A stretch of DNA of 64,000 nucleotides from Agromyces protaetiae (GTDB lineage: Bacteria; Actinomycetota; Actinomycetes; Actinomycetales; Microbacteriaceae), in assembly GCF_030866785.1 (NCBI RefSeq), contig NZ_CP133018.1:3534001-3598000 (forward strand). The letters run 5' to 3'. The notes under the pieces are model-generated. The model was not told the DNA's origin. It saw only the letters and a list, made by a program, of their open reading frames with translations, and made no database searches. Numbering within the stretch: the stretch's first letter is position 1; each line of letters starts with the position of its first letter. Shown piece after piece: positions 18,768 through 27,369 of this stretch. Both the position numbers and the translations under genes were made by a program.

Positions 18768-21641
18768 CTATTTCACCTTGCTCGGGTGATTCTCGACGAG
18801 GACGCGCTGGCCCCGAGCGATGAGGTCCGTGGTGATCGCGGCGTACTGCCCGAACTGGTTCGGGTTCGAGAGCAGTGCCCGCGTGCCGTCGTAGAGGAGA
18901 CGGTCGCTCACCAGGCGCAGCTGTTCGGCCACGTGGTCCTGCTGCGCCAACGGCAGGGACGCGGTGCCGGGCAGTGCGATCGTGCGGAACTGGACGCTGA
19001 CGGTCGTGCCCGTGAGACTGTGCAGTGCGGCCCCGGCCGCGGGATCCATGAGCGCGCACGGATCCCATCCACGCTCGTCGCACGAGCCGACCGCGAGCCC
19101 ACCGGCGCCGGTACCGTCGGTGAGCAGCGTGTTCGCCATCGGGCGGAGCGGGAGGGAGTGCGAGGGTGGCGCCGTCTTGGCCCCGTCGGTACGCAGGAGG
19201 GCCTTCACCTGGCGGTTCTGCTGCGTGGACTTCATCGAGAAGGAGACCCCGATCGAACTGCCCGCCGCCGCGCTGAGCCCCTCGTTGGCGTATTGACCCG
19301 GCTGCAGCGAGAACATGACCAGCTGGTTCGGGTCGGCCGGGTCGCCGAGCCCCGTGATCAGCGACTCGGTCGAAGGGTCGCGGAAATAGATCCGCCGGTA
19401 CAGATCGGCGTGCGTCTCGGTGTCGAGCCCCTGCGACGAGCTGTTCAGGAGCGTCACGCGCATCGGCGCCTGATCCAGTCCGTTCGCCCGCGGCGTTCCC
19501 GTGCCGGAGAGGTTCGGCCGCGCCACCTGCGTCGTCGCGGGCGGCGCTTCGAGCGCGTGCGCGTCGACCACGGCAGACGTACGCCCACCGACGACGACCC
19601 GGAAGTATCGGTAGTCCCGCTTGGCATCGGGCGAGGTCTGCCAGTCGAACACCGAGTGCCCCAGCGTGACCCGCTCGCCCTCGAGGGTCGGAGTCAGCGG
19701 CGAGGCGAGCGTGCCCAGCGCGTTCCAGGTCACGCCATCGACGGAGCCCTCGGCGACCGGGAGCGGAAGGGTGACCGAGGTCAGATCGGCGGTCGCGCCC
19801 GGAACCTGCCAGGCCGTGCCGGACACCGCGAAACGGTACACCGGCCGCGACGGGTCGTCGGGTGACGATGTGGGGACGGCATCCACCGGTGCCGGCGTCA
19901 GCCGAGACGCCTCGATCGTCGGGGCGTCCAGGATCGTCGGCACGGCATGCCGGTTGGCGATCACGATCCGGAACCCATGCAGGCCGACGGGTTCGACGTG
20001 CGCGACCAGGCGGCCCGTGCCGACCTGGTCTTTGACACTGACCGTGTACTTCTCCGCCTGGAACTGCACCACCTGCCGGTGGCCCGACTCGCCCACGGCC
20101 TCCAGCTGCGCGTAGAACAGGCCCGGATTGTCTCCACAGGAGTCGCCGAACGTGACCTGCGCGGTCGCGAAGGGGCCGGCCGACGACCCCACCGGGATCT
20201 TCGTCAGCTGGGCCGGGAGCGGCGCTGCGGCGCCACCCAGTTGCGTGTTCCGCCAGCATCCCTCCGCGCGGGTCGGGCTCGCGAAGGTCCGCAGCGCGAC
20301 CTCGGATCGCGAGCGGTTCTCGATCTGCACCGACCACGCCCGGTAGCCGGGGACCATCCATTCCAGATCGCGCTCAGCGCCGTTCTCGATCACGACCGGC
20401 CGACCCGCGGGATCGTGCTTGGCCACATGCGAGGACCACCCCTCGGCGCGGCCGTGCCGGTACCCGACCCGGGGCTCACCCGACGCCTCCGTGAAGAACC
20501 GCACCGTGCCCACCACGCCGCCCTCGATGTCCCCGCGGTCGGTGCCGTCGACCGCGTCCATGAAACTCAACCGGCCCAACGTCGGCCAGCCCACCGCGAT
20601 CTGCACCCGCCCGTTCACCTCATACGGGCTGAACTCGACCTCCTGCGGCCACTCAAACCGCGCCGGATCGTTCGGGCGCAGATTCTTGGTCCACAACTCC
20701 TGCCCGGTGTTCGCGTCGAACGCCAACAACGCCGGCATGTCCCCGGTCAGCACCCCGACCATCAACTGCACCCGGCCCCCGACCACCCCGAACCCCAACT
20801 CGGTGATCTGATCCCGCTCATTCGTCGGCAACGACCCGAACCGATCCGGACCCTTGAAATGCTCCATCAGCGCGTGCACGTCCGGCAACCACGGCACCGT
20901 AGGATCAGCGATCCGCACCCCCGAATAGTTCAACCCGATCGCCAGATACGGCTTGCCCTCATGCTCGAACCCCGCCAACGACGTCACCGCGAACACGCCC
21001 GGGAACACCCGCTCACCCACCTGCACCCCATCGGGCGTGTACTTGCGCACCACCGACCCATCGACGACCTTCGGAACGAACGGCCCCCCATCCTTGGTCC
21101 GCAAATTGCTCACATAGATGAACCCGCCAGCCACCGCGACCCGGCTCGCACTGTGCCCGGTCACCCGATCGGCCATATTGACCCCGCCATAGAACATCGG
21201 AATGTCCCACAGCCGCGGCCACGCCTGCGACGCCCCCACCTCGAACGACCGCACCACCGCACCACCCCGCGTCACCGGCTCCGCGACCTCCACCCGCGAC
21301 CCGTTCAACCGCACCACCTGCTCGTACCCCACCCCGAGCACATCCACCGCAACCGAGTTCCCCCCAGCCACCGTCACCCCCGCACTCGACGGCAACACGG
21401 CCGCAGCGGCAGACGTCGACGACTCGGCCGCCGAGACATCCGTCGCGGGTGCCGGTACCTCGTGGCCGGCCGCTTCCTCGATCGTCGCGTCGGTTCGCGG
21501 CTCGGCCGCGATCGCCGGCACGCTCACGCCGGACGCGGTCGCCAACACGCTCACCATGGCCGCCGCCCACACGAGTGGCCGCGTACGGCGTCGCGGACGC
21601 GTGCGTACGATGTTCATCTCTGGCGGCTCCGCCCTGCTCAT
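18768..21641 (-). CDS. Secreted ~950-residue paralogue B2 (PQQ-like propeller N-terminus)
   Basis: 957 residues, exported (RRTRPLVWAAAMVSVLATASG, AIA cleavage region). The N-terminal ~400 residues look like a PQQ/VCBS-type propeller: VDVLGVGYEQVVRLNGSRVE, GHSASRVAVAGGFIYVSNL, YLAIGLNYSGVRIAD, LLAFDANTGQELWTKNL. A middle part has conserved Cys (EGCW, GDSCG). The C-terminal part carries VDGVTWNALGT, VFDWQT, YRYFRVVVGG, LITGLGDPADPNQLVMFSLQPGQY and LHSLTGTTVSVQFRTIALPG. No enzyme motif or anchor is seen. The ATG has GGAG upstream and overlaps the A2 stop as ATGA. Residues 82-301 are encoded by a tract almost identical to B1. The family is not recognised. Confidence 0.8.
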   Translation of the reverse strand: MSRAEPPEMNIVRTRPRRRTRPLVWAAAMVSVLATASGVSVPAIAAEPRTDATIEEAAGHEVPAPATDVSAAESSTSAAAAVLPSSAGVTVAGGNSVAVDVLGVGYEQVVRLNGSRVEVAEPVTRGGAVVRSFEVGASQAWPRLWDIPMFYGGVNMADRVTGHSASRVAVAGGFIYVSNLRTKDGGPFVPKVVDGSVVRKYTPDGVQVGERVFPGVFAVTSLAGFEHEGKPYLAIGLNYSGVRIADPTVPWLPDVHALMEHFKGPDRFGSLPTNERDQITELGFGVVGGRVQLMVGVLTGDMPALLAFDANTGQELWTKNLRPNDPARFEWPQEVEFSPYEVNGRVQIAVGWPTLGRLSFMDAVDGTDRGDIEGGVVGTVRFFTEASGEPRVGYRHGRAEGWSSHVAKHDPAGRPVVIENGAERDLEWMVPGYRAWSVQIENRSRSEVALRTFASPTRAEGCWRNTQLGGAAAPLPAQLTKIPVGSSAGPFATAQVTFGDSCGDNPGLFYAQLEAVGESGHRQVVQFQAEKYTVSVKDQVGTGRLVAHVEPVGLHGFRIVIANRHAVPTILDAPTIEASRLTPAPVDAVPTSSPDDPSRPVYRFAVSGTAWQVPGATADLTSVTLPLPVAEGSVDGVTWNALGTLASPLTPTLEGERVTLGHSVFDWQTSPDAKRDYRYFRVVVGGRTSAVVDAHALEAPPATTQVARPNLSGTGTPRANGLDQAPMRVTLLNSSSQGLDTETHADLYRRIYFRDPSTESLITGLGDPADPNQLVMFSLQPGQYANEGLSAAAGSSIGVSFSMKSTQQNRQVKALLRTDGAKTAPPSHSLPLRPMANTLLTDGTGAGGLAVGSCDERGWDPCALMDPAAGAALHSLTGTTVSVQFRTIALPGTASLPLAQQDHVAEQLRLVSDRLLYDGTRALLSNPNQFGQYAAITTDLIARGQRVLVENHPSKVK
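20739..21396. repeat. 658-bp near-identical tract shared with 26496-27153 (B2 copy)
   Basis: Direct repeat of the tract at 26496-27153, offset 5757 bp. By eye I find one mismatch (20997 versus 26754). Identity drops to a few percent divergence beyond 20739 and ends abruptly at 21396. It lies in the propeller-encoding part of both B genes. Confidence 0.9.
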
Positions 21642-24445
21642 CGGATGCTCCGGTTCTCGAAAGTGATCCGCTCACCGTGCGTGACCACGTGTGACGTGAT
21701 CGTCGAGACGGGGCCGAACGCATTCGGATTGGAGAGCGTGGCTCGCCCCGCGCCGATCAGCACGGTGTCGCTCGGCAGTGGCTGAATGAGCGCGCCCCCC
21801 TCGGGTCTGAGCATCGGCAAGGACCCCGAGCCCGGAACGGCTCCGGTGCGCAACTGCACGCTGACGCTCGTCGCGGTGAGGCTGTGCAGCGCGGGCGCTG
21901 CCCCGGGATCGGCGAGCACACAGGCACCCTCGGCGCACGAGCCGACGCTCAGGCCACCCGCACCCGTGCCCTGCGTCGTGAGCGCATGCTTCGCCGGGCT
22001 GACCCACTGCCCGGCAGGCGAGCCATGGGCCGACTTCTTGGTGCCGTCCGACTTGAACACCGCGATGATCTGGCGGCCGGCCTCGGGCGACCGGATCGAG
22101 AAGAACGCGCCGATCGAGCTCGCCTGAGCGCTCAGCCCATCGTTCGGGTACTGTCCCGGCTGCAGCGAGAACATGATCGCCTGGTTTGGCACCGTCGGAT
22201 CGCCGAGACCGGTGATGAGGGCTTTGGTCTCCAGGTCCCGGTAGTAGACCCGCGCGTACAGCTCTGGATAGTCCGTGGGATCCAGTGCGGCACCGCCGTG
22301 CAGCGAGACTCGCATCGCGATCTGGTCGAGCCCGTTGCCCCTCGGCGTTCCGGTACCGGACATGTCCACCTTCGTCACGATCGACGTCGGTGTCGGGGCG
22401 GCCAGCGTGGTGACGTCGACGACCTGCGAGATCGCGCCGCCCGCGGCGACCCGGAAGTACCGGTAGTCGTTCGCCGCACCCACGGCGGTCTGCCAATCGA
22501 AGACGGCGGCGCCCATCGTGACGCGGTCACCCTCGCGGCTCGGCGCGAGCGGCGAGGCGATCGTGCCGAGATCGTCCCAGCGTTCGCCGTCGACCGAGGC
22601 CTGTGCACGCGGGAGCGGCAGCGTCGCGTCGGCGAGATCCGCGTCCGACCCCTGCACCCGCCAGGTCACACCGGACACGGTGAATCGGTGTACGGGCCGC
22701 GTGGGGTCGTTCACGTCGTCGCCCGGCTGGTGGCCTTCTGCCGGCGCGGGGGTCAGCCGGGCCGCCTCGATCACGGGGGCGCCCACGATGGACGGTGCCG
22801 CATGCCGGTCGGTCACGACGAGCCGCACGCCGCGCGGGCCGTTGGGCTCGGTGCGCACGGAGAATCGACCCCCGCCGACTTGATCGTGGACCCAGAGTCC
22901 GTGGCCGTCGGTGATCACTTGCGCCACCTGGCGGTGACCCGGCTCGCCCAGAGGATCCAGCTGCATCGAGAATGCTCCGGCCCGCGCGAGCCGGCACGCG
23001 TTCCCCGGCTCGCCCCAGAGGATGTGCGCGGCGACGTACTGCGCCGATGACGCGCCCGCGGCGACCTGCACGGGCTGCGAGGGGAACGGGCTGGTGACGC
23101 CCTGCATACCACTGTTCATCCAGCAGCCCTGTTCGTCGCTCGCCCCCGTGAACAGCTGGAATCTGAGCCCGACGCCCGTGCGGTTGTCGATCTGCACCGA
23201 CATCGCCCGATACCCGGGCGCCATCCACGCGAGCTCGGCGCCGCCGCCGCTGGCAGTGGCGGCCAGCTCGCCGTCGGCACCCACTTTCAGGACGAACGAC
23301 TCGAACACGTGGCCGATGCCGCGACGCAAGGCGACCCTCGGCTCGCCCGACACGCTCGTGAAGTACCGGGCCGACGCGAGCACACCACCGTCCCAGCTCT
23401 TCCACGTGTCACCTGTGGCCAGGTCGATGATGTTCACGTTGCCGAGGGTGGGCCAGCCCACCACAGCCTGCGGCTGCCCTCGGAGTCCGGACGTGCCGAT
23501 CGACACCACCTCGGGCCACTGCCACGCGTCGGTCGAGCTCCGGAAGTTCTTCGCCCAGATCTCCCGATCGTTGGTCACGTCGTAGCCCAGCAATGTGGGC
23601 ATCGAGAAGGTCAGCACACCGACCACCACCAGCAGGTTCTCGCCGTCTGTCCCGAGCTCGACCTCGGTGATCTGGTCCCGATGATGCGTCATGAAGAGCT
23701 CCTCGCGATCGGGACCCGAGTAGTGCGTCATGAATACCCGGAAGTCCGGCATCCCCCACTGGCCGGGCTTGACGATCCGGACCCCCGAATAGTTGAGCCC
23801 GATGGCGAGGTACTCCTCCCCTTTCCACTCGAACGCATCCAGCGCCGTCACCGCGAACTCGCGACCCTCGGTCCGCCAGTTCTTCACCTCGCCGTCGACC
23901 GTGAACATGGTCGTCACCGTCCCAGCCGCTACGAGGCGGGGCCTGCCGATCGAGTCAGGCACCTGCTCGGACCTCATGGTCGTGACGTAGATGTGCGACT
24001 TCGTCACGGCGAGTCGACTGGCGCTGTGTCCGACGAGCAACGTGGTCATGTTGCTCCCCCCGTAGAACAGCGGGGCGCCGACCTCGGTCTTCGGCCACGC
24101 CGCGCTCGCTCCCGCCTCGAACGACCGGAGCACGTGCGAGCCGCGCGTCACGGGTTCCACGATCTCGACACGGGACCCATTGAGGCGAACGATCTGCTCG
24201 TAGCCCAGGCCGAGGATGTCGACGGCGTGTTCGTTCTTCCCGGACGGGACCGTGATGCCGGAGTCGGCGGGAAAGCCCGGGCCGGAGTCCGCCGAGGCGG
24301 CGGCGGCGGCTTCCGTCTGATCTGCGGGAGCCTCCGCCTGATCTGCGGGAGCCTCCGCCGCGCCCGCGGTGGGCACACCGATGCCCACCACCAGTGCGAG
24401 ACTGACGAGCATCGTCAGACCCGCCCTGCGAAGTGTGCTACTCAT
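21638..24445 (-). CDS. Secreted ~950-residue paralogue A2
   Basis: 935 residues, exported: RRAGLTMLVSLALVVGIGVPTAGA. The ATG at 24445 follows AGGAGGTCCGC, the best ribosome-binding site in the array; an in-frame ATG at 24469 is less likely. It has the same architecture as B2: DILGLGYEQIVRLNGSRVE, YLAIGLNYSGVRIVK, LLGYDVTNDREIWAKN, QGCW, VDGERWDDLGT, VFDWQT, YRYFRVAAGG, LITGLGDPTVPNQAIMFSLQPGQY, LHSLTATSVSVQLRT. It shares GITVPxGKNE and LFYGGxNMTT with A1 but not with the B proteins. First gene of module 2, coupled to B2 by ATGA. Confidence 0.8.
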   Translation of the reverse strand: MSSTLRRAGLTMLVSLALVVGIGVPTAGAAEAPADQAEAPADQTEAAAAASADSGPGFPADSGITVPSGKNEHAVDILGLGYEQIVRLNGSRVEIVEPVTRGSHVLRSFEAGASAAWPKTEVGAPLFYGGSNMTTLLVGHSASRLAVTKSHIYVTTMRSEQVPDSIGRPRLVAAGTVTTMFTVDGEVKNWRTEGREFAVTALDAFEWKGEEYLAIGLNYSGVRIVKPGQWGMPDFRVFMTHYSGPDREELFMTHHRDQITEVELGTDGENLLVVVGVLTFSMPTLLGYDVTNDREIWAKNFRSSTDAWQWPEVVSIGTSGLRGQPQAVVGWPTLGNVNIIDLATGDTWKSWDGGVLASARYFTSVSGEPRVALRRGIGHVFESFVLKVGADGELAATASGGGAELAWMAPGYRAMSVQIDNRTGVGLRFQLFTGASDEQGCWMNSGMQGVTSPFPSQPVQVAAGASSAQYVAAHILWGEPGNACRLARAGAFSMQLDPLGEPGHRQVAQVITDGHGLWVHDQVGGGRFSVRTEPNGPRGVRLVVTDRHAAPSIVGAPVIEAARLTPAPAEGHQPGDDVNDPTRPVHRFTVSGVTWRVQGSDADLADATLPLPRAQASVDGERWDDLGTIASPLAPSREGDRVTMGAAVFDWQTAVGAANDYRYFRVAAGGAISQVVDVTTLAAPTPTSIVTKVDMSGTGTPRGNGLDQIAMRVSLHGGAALDPTDYPELYARVYYRDLETKALITGLGDPTVPNQAIMFSLQPGQYPNDGLSAQASSIGAFFSIRSPEAGRQIIAVFKSDGTKKSAHGSPAGQWVSPAKHALTTQGTGAGGLSVGSCAEGACVLADPGAAPALHSLTATSVSVQLRTGAVPGSGSLPMLRPEGGALIQPLPSDTVLIGAGRATLSNPNAFGPVSTITSHVVTHGERITFENRSIR

Positions 24446-24462
24446 GCGGACCTCCTGGTTGT

Positions 24463-24477
24463 GATACATCAGTATTT
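24463..24477 (-). promoter_or_regulatory. AT-rich promoter-like box upstream of A2-B2 module
   Basis: The minus strand reads AAATACTGATGTATC, preceded by TGTAA. It lies in the 79-bp gap between the modules, 18 bp upstream of the A2 start. It shares ATACTGAT-like sequence with the other boxes. It gives module 2 its own promoter. Confidence 0.45.
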
Positions 24478-24524
24478 TACACGATCACGCGATGGCCGGC
24501 GACGGTCGGCGCACGCCCGCTCGG

Positions 24525-27353
24525 CTATTTGGTCCTGATCCAGTGGTTCTCTGCGACGAGCCGCTCTCCGTGCGCGACGAGATCCGTCGTGATCGTCCCG
24601 TTGTAGGCGAATTGGTTCGGGTTCTCGAGCATGGCCCGCGTGCTGTGGTACATGAACGAGTCGCTCTGCAGCGGCAGCTCCTCGGGCACCCGGTTGGGCT
24701 GGGTGAGCGGCAGCGATGCCGCTCCGGGAACCGCGATCGCCCGGAACTGGACGCCCAAGCTCGTCGCCGTGAGGCTGTGCAGTGCAGGCGCCTCCCAGGG
24801 ATCCGCGAGCTTGAGTGCGCACCGGCTCTCGCCGCACGCGCCCACGCTCAGGCCGTTGGCGGCCGTGCCCATCGTGAGCAGGTTGTTCGTCGCCGGCGCC
24901 AGCGTCACGGCTCGGTTGTGGGTACGAAGGTCCCGACCGTCCGCCTTGAACACCGCCATGATCGGGCGGGCCTGTCCCAGGCGTGTCGAGAAATACACAC
25001 CGATCGACGTGGTCGCGGCTGCGTCGAGCAACTCGTTCGCGTACTGACCGGGTTCGAGCGAGAACATCACCAGCTGGTTCGGCTCCGCCGGGTTCCCGAG
25101 CCCGGTGATCAGCGCCTTGGTCTGCACGTCACGGTAGTAGATCCGGTCGTAGAGAACCCCGTACTCGGCCGCGTCGAGCGCCTGTTCCGCCGATCCGCGC
25201 AGGCTGACCCGCATCGGGATCTGGTCGAGCCCATTGGCCCTCGGGGTGCCTGCGCCCGTGATCGTGAGCGACAGCACGGCCAAGGACGGCTCGGGCGCGC
25301 TGAGCTGCGTCACGTCGACGACGTTCGACGAGACACCGCCGGACACGACCCGGAAGAACCGGTAGTCGTTCGTGGCGCCGGGCGCGGTCTGCCAGTCGAA
25401 CACCGCGCCGCCCATCGTGAGCTGATCGCCGTCGAGTGCGGGCGTGACCGGCGACGCGACGGTGCCCAGCGCATCCCACCGTGCTCCGTCGACGGAGCCC
25501 TCGGCGACCGGGAGCGGCACCGCCACCTCCGAGAGGTCGGCCTCGGCCCCCGGCACGTTCCAGCTGAGCCCCGACACGCGGAACCGATGCACCGGCCGCG
25601 ACGGGTCATCCGGGTCCATCGTCACCGTGCGGCCCGGCACTGCGGCCGGCGTCAACCGGGAGGCCTCGAGCACCGGGGCGTCCACCTGGACGGGAGTCGC
25701 GTGCCCATCGGTGATCACGAGCCGGGCCGCGAGACCGCCGGTGCGCTCGACCTGCACGTTCAGCCGACCGCTGCCGACCTGCTGATCGACCTCCATCGTG
25801 CTCATCCTCGTCAATACGCGTGCGACGCGCCGGTTGCCCGGCTCGCCCGTGGGTTCCACCTGGAGGTAGAACACGCCGGGCGTGCTCTGGTCGCAGGACT
25901 GGCCACGCGTCGTGTGGCCGGCCTGGAATGGGCCCGTCCGCTCGCCGGCGGCGGCGTGCTGGGGTTGCGATGGGAGCGGGTTCGTCGCACCCCGCAGCGC
26001 AGTCGTGAGCCAGCACCCCTCCGCACGGGACGACCCCGCGAACGAGTTGAACGTGACCGCCGACCGGGAGCGATTGTCGATCAGGATGGACCACGGCCGG
26101 TAGCCCGGCACCATCCATTCCAGGTCACGTTCGGCACCATTGTCGAGCACGACCGGCCGCCCCGCGGCATCCTGCTTGGCCACATGCGACGACCACCCCG
26201 ACGCCCGCCCGTGCCGATACCCGACCCGCGGCTCCCCCGACGCGTCCGTGAAGAACCGCACCGTGCCCACCACACCACCGTCGATGTTGCCCCGGTCGGT
26301 GCCGTCGACCGCGTCCATGAAACTCAACCGGCCCAACGTCGGCCAACCCACCCCGATCTGCACCCGCCCGTTCACCTCATACGGACTGAACTCGACCTCC
26401 TGCGGCCACTCGAACCGCGCCGGATCGTTCGGACGCAGATTCTTCGTCCACAACTCCTGCCCCGTGTTCGCGTCGAACGCCAACAACGCCGGCATATCCC
26501 CGGTCAGCACCCCGACCATCAACTGCACCCGGCCCCCGACCACCCCGAACCCCAACTCGGTGATCTGATCCCGCTCATTCGTCGGCAACGACCCGAACCG
26601 ATCCGGACCCTTGAAATGCTCCATCAGCGCGTGCACGTCCGGCAACCACGGCACCGTAGGATCAGCGATCCGCACCCCCGAATAGTTCAACCCGATCGCC
26701 AGATACGGCTTGCCCTCATGCTCGAACCCCGCCAACGACGTCACCGCGAACACCCCCGGGAACACCCGCTCACCCACCTGCACCCCATCGGGCGTGTACT
26801 TGCGCACCACCGACCCATCGACGACCTTCGGAACGAACGGCCCCCCATCCTTGGTCCGCAAATTGCTCACATAGATGAACCCGCCAGCCACCGCGACCCG
26901 GCTCGCACTGTGCCCGGTCACCCGATCGGCCATATTGACCCCGCCATAGAACATCGGAATGTCCCACAGCCGCGGCCACGCCTGCGACGCCCCCACCTCG
27001 AACGACCGCACCACCGCACCACCCCGCGTCACCGGCTCCGCGACCTCCACCCGCGACCCGTTCAACCGCACCACCTGCTCGTACCCCACCCCGAGCACAT
27101 CCACCGCAACCGAGTTCCCCCCAGCCACCGTCACCCCCGCACTCGACGGCAACGACCCCGCAGCCGCAGACGTCGACGCCGACGCAGACGCAGACTCTGC
27201 GGCTGGGTTCGGAGCGGCAGGCGTTGCGGTTGCACTGGGCACACCGACCGCGAGCGCGAGCGAAACCGCGCTCACGGCCGTCGTCACCCACCGCGCCCAC
27301 CGCATTCCGCGCGGGCCCCGCTCAGCGCGCCGGCCTCCGTTCGCGGACCTCAT
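24525..27353 (-). CDS. Secreted ~950-residue paralogue B1
   Basis: 942 residues from the ATG at 27353, which has GGGGG at 7 nt; an ATG at 27407 would overlap A1. Signal peptide: WARWVTTAVSAVSLALAVGVPSATA. Architecture follows B2: AVDVLGVGYEQVVRL, FDANTGQELWTKN, EGCW, VDGARWDALGT, VFDWQT, YRFFRVVSGG, LITGLGNPAEPNQLVMFSLEPGQY, LHSLTATSLGVQFRAIAVPG. About residues 67-286 are encoded by DNA nearly identical to B2, while the C-terminal halves differ clearly. Second gene of module 1, 16 bp after A1. Function unknown. Confidence 0.8.
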   Translation of the reverse strand: MRSANGGRRAERGPRGMRWARWVTTAVSAVSLALAVGVPSATATPAAPNPAAESASASASTSAAAGSLPSSAGVTVAGGNSVAVDVLGVGYEQVVRLNGSRVEVAEPVTRGGAVVRSFEVGASQAWPRLWDIPMFYGGVNMADRVTGHSASRVAVAGGFIYVSNLRTKDGGPFVPKVVDGSVVRKYTPDGVQVGERVFPGVFAVTSLAGFEHEGKPYLAIGLNYSGVRIADPTVPWLPDVHALMEHFKGPDRFGSLPTNERDQITELGFGVVGGRVQLMVGVLTGDMPALLAFDANTGQELWTKNLRPNDPARFEWPQEVEFSPYEVNGRVQIGVGWPTLGRLSFMDAVDGTDRGNIDGGVVGTVRFFTDASGEPRVGYRHGRASGWSSHVAKQDAAGRPVVLDNGAERDLEWMVPGYRPWSILIDNRSRSAVTFNSFAGSSRAEGCWLTTALRGATNPLPSQPQHAAAGERTGPFQAGHTTRGQSCDQSTPGVFYLQVEPTGEPGNRRVARVLTRMSTMEVDQQVGSGRLNVQVERTGGLAARLVITDGHATPVQVDAPVLEASRLTPAAVPGRTVTMDPDDPSRPVHRFRVSGLSWNVPGAEADLSEVAVPLPVAEGSVDGARWDALGTVASPVTPALDGDQLTMGGAVFDWQTAPGATNDYRFFRVVSGGVSSNVVDVTQLSAPEPSLAVLSLTITGAGTPRANGLDQIPMRVSLRGSAEQALDAAEYGVLYDRIYYRDVQTKALITGLGNPAEPNQLVMFSLEPGQYANELLDAAATTSIGVYFSTRLGQARPIMAVFKADGRDLRTHNRAVTLAPATNNLLTMGTAANGLSVGACGESRCALKLADPWEAPALHSLTATSLGVQFRAIAVPGAASLPLTQPNRVPEELPLQSDSFMYHSTRAMLENPNQFAYNGTITTDLVAHGERLVAENHWIRTK
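26496..27153. repeat. 658-bp near-identical tract shared with 20739-21396 (B1 copy)
   Basis: Partner of the B2 tract. On the coding strand it uses many GGG, GTG and TTG codons, unlike the C-ending codons of the flanking parts of the same gene. This supports a different recent history for this segment. Confidence 0.9.
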
Positions 27354-27369
27354 CGCGAGACCCCCTGCT

